Below, one piece after another: positions 63,807-64,000 of a stretch of DNA of 64,000 nt (its first letter is position 1; every line of letters starts with the position of its first letter). A program made the position numbers and the translations under genes. This DNA comes from Arthrobacter sp. AL12 (lineage in GTDB: Bacteria > Actinomycetota > Actinomycetes > Actinomycetales > Micrococcaceae): positions 455,641 to 519,640 of the forward strand of contig NZ_JASBQY010000001.1 in assembly GCF_029960645.1 (NCBI RefSeq), read 5' to 3'. The notes under the pieces are model-generated. The model was given only the letters and a program-made list of their open reading frames with translations. It did no database searches and was not told the DNA's origin.

Positions 63807-64000
63807 GTGGCTGCCCCTGATCGCCCCGCAGACAGGGCCGAAGGCAAGACTGCCCCCAAGCGGCCGCTTATCCTGCGCTACGCCGCGCGTTCCGACGTCG
63901 GCAGGGTGCGCGCGAAGAACGACGACTCCGCGTACGTCGGGCGGCACCTTGCCGTCGTCGCCGACGGAATGGGTGGACACGCCGGCGGCGATGTTGCCTC
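63807..64000 (+). CDS. pstP: PP2C-type Ser/Thr protein phosphatase PstP, N-terminal part
   Basis: The first 64 residues of a PP2C phosphatase, running off the window end. Metal-site motifs are visible: RSDVGRVRAKNDDSAYVG (motif 1, with the R and D that bind Mg/Mn) and VVADGMGGHAGGDVAS (motif 2, DGMGGH). PstP dephosphorylates the PknA/PknB kinases and their targets. GTG at 63807 is the start. Downstream, rodA, pbpA, pknA and pknB are expected by conservation of the locus; they are not visible here. Confidence 0.93.
   Translation, partial: MAAPDRPADRAEGKTAPKRPLILRYAARSDVGRVRAKNDDSAYVGRHLAVVADGMGGHAGGDVA

Overview
The window is high-GC, gene-dense actinobacterial chromosome. It most resembles Arthrobacter sensu lato (Micrococcaceae): ureABCEFGD with a nickel permease, a CelR-type sugar regulon, tandem GAF-ANTAR regulators, DUF6221 and DUF5997 proteins, and a tRNA-Leu(CAG) next to fhaA-fhaB-pstP, a block that sits near oriC in many Actinobacteria. 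The genus is inferred from gene content, not from a marker gene. No phage, plasmid, insertion sequence, rRNA or CRISPR array was seen.

Layout. 0-2.8 kb: the end of an MFS transporter and small membrane or hypothetical genes. 2.8-6.2 kb: a sensor kinase and response regulator divergent from a secreted haem-binding protein (HbpS/SenS/SenR-like), followed by an ankyrin lipoprotein. 6.2-10 kb: a double-module Lrp regulator divergent from an M20 amidohydrolase and an MHS transporter, closed by a strong terminator. 10-12 kb: small genes, a GNAT and a TPR protein. 12-18 kb: a fatty-acid operon (acyl-CoA dehydrogenase, acyl-CoA ligase, TetR) behind a strong palindromic operator, with two gene remnants around a second GNAT and an ICMT-like methyltransferase. 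18.3-21.8 kb: etfB-etfA joined to a membrane cytochrome b whose N-terminus carries three copies of a 17-residue motif. 21.8-24.5 kb: DUF6221 and unknown genes and two GAF-ANTAR RNA-binding regulators. 24.6-31 kb: an alpha/beta hydrolase, a GH13 enzyme, an alcohol dehydrogenase, an XRE regulator and an isobutyryl-CoA-type dehydrogenase.

31-39 kb is a complete 5-oxoproline (pyroglutamate) cluster: pxpA, a pxpB-pxpC fusion and a biotin carboxylase/BCCP protein on one strand; a GntR regulator, an NRAMP-fold transporter without the metal motif and a DUF1445 protein on the other; and a second GntR. Near-identical palindromes (TTGTT-N-AACAA core) lie in both promoter regions. 39-47.2 kb is a beta-glucoside regulon: a CelR-like LacI, a GH1 enzyme, an ABC importer and a divergent secreted beta-helix protein, with a CelR-type 14-bp palindrome before each transcription unit. 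47.3-53.4 kb is the urease operon, whose ureC contains an in-frame 15-bp x 3 repeat. 53.7-57 kb holds a small lipoprotein, a HTH-less LysR effector domain divergent from DUF5997, a VOC protein, a membrane protein and a PPOX stress protein. 57-62 kb is a putrescine-type amine operon (amine oxidase, USP, APC permease) with a divergent TetR and a palindromic operator. 62-64 kb holds tRNA-Leu, fhaA, fhaB and the start of pstP.

Overall this is a metabolic accessory region of a soil actinobacterium: small nitrogen and carbon compounds (urea, amines, 5-oxoproline, acyl-CoA precursors, beta-glucosides) with local regulators, ending at a conserved cell-growth signalling locus.
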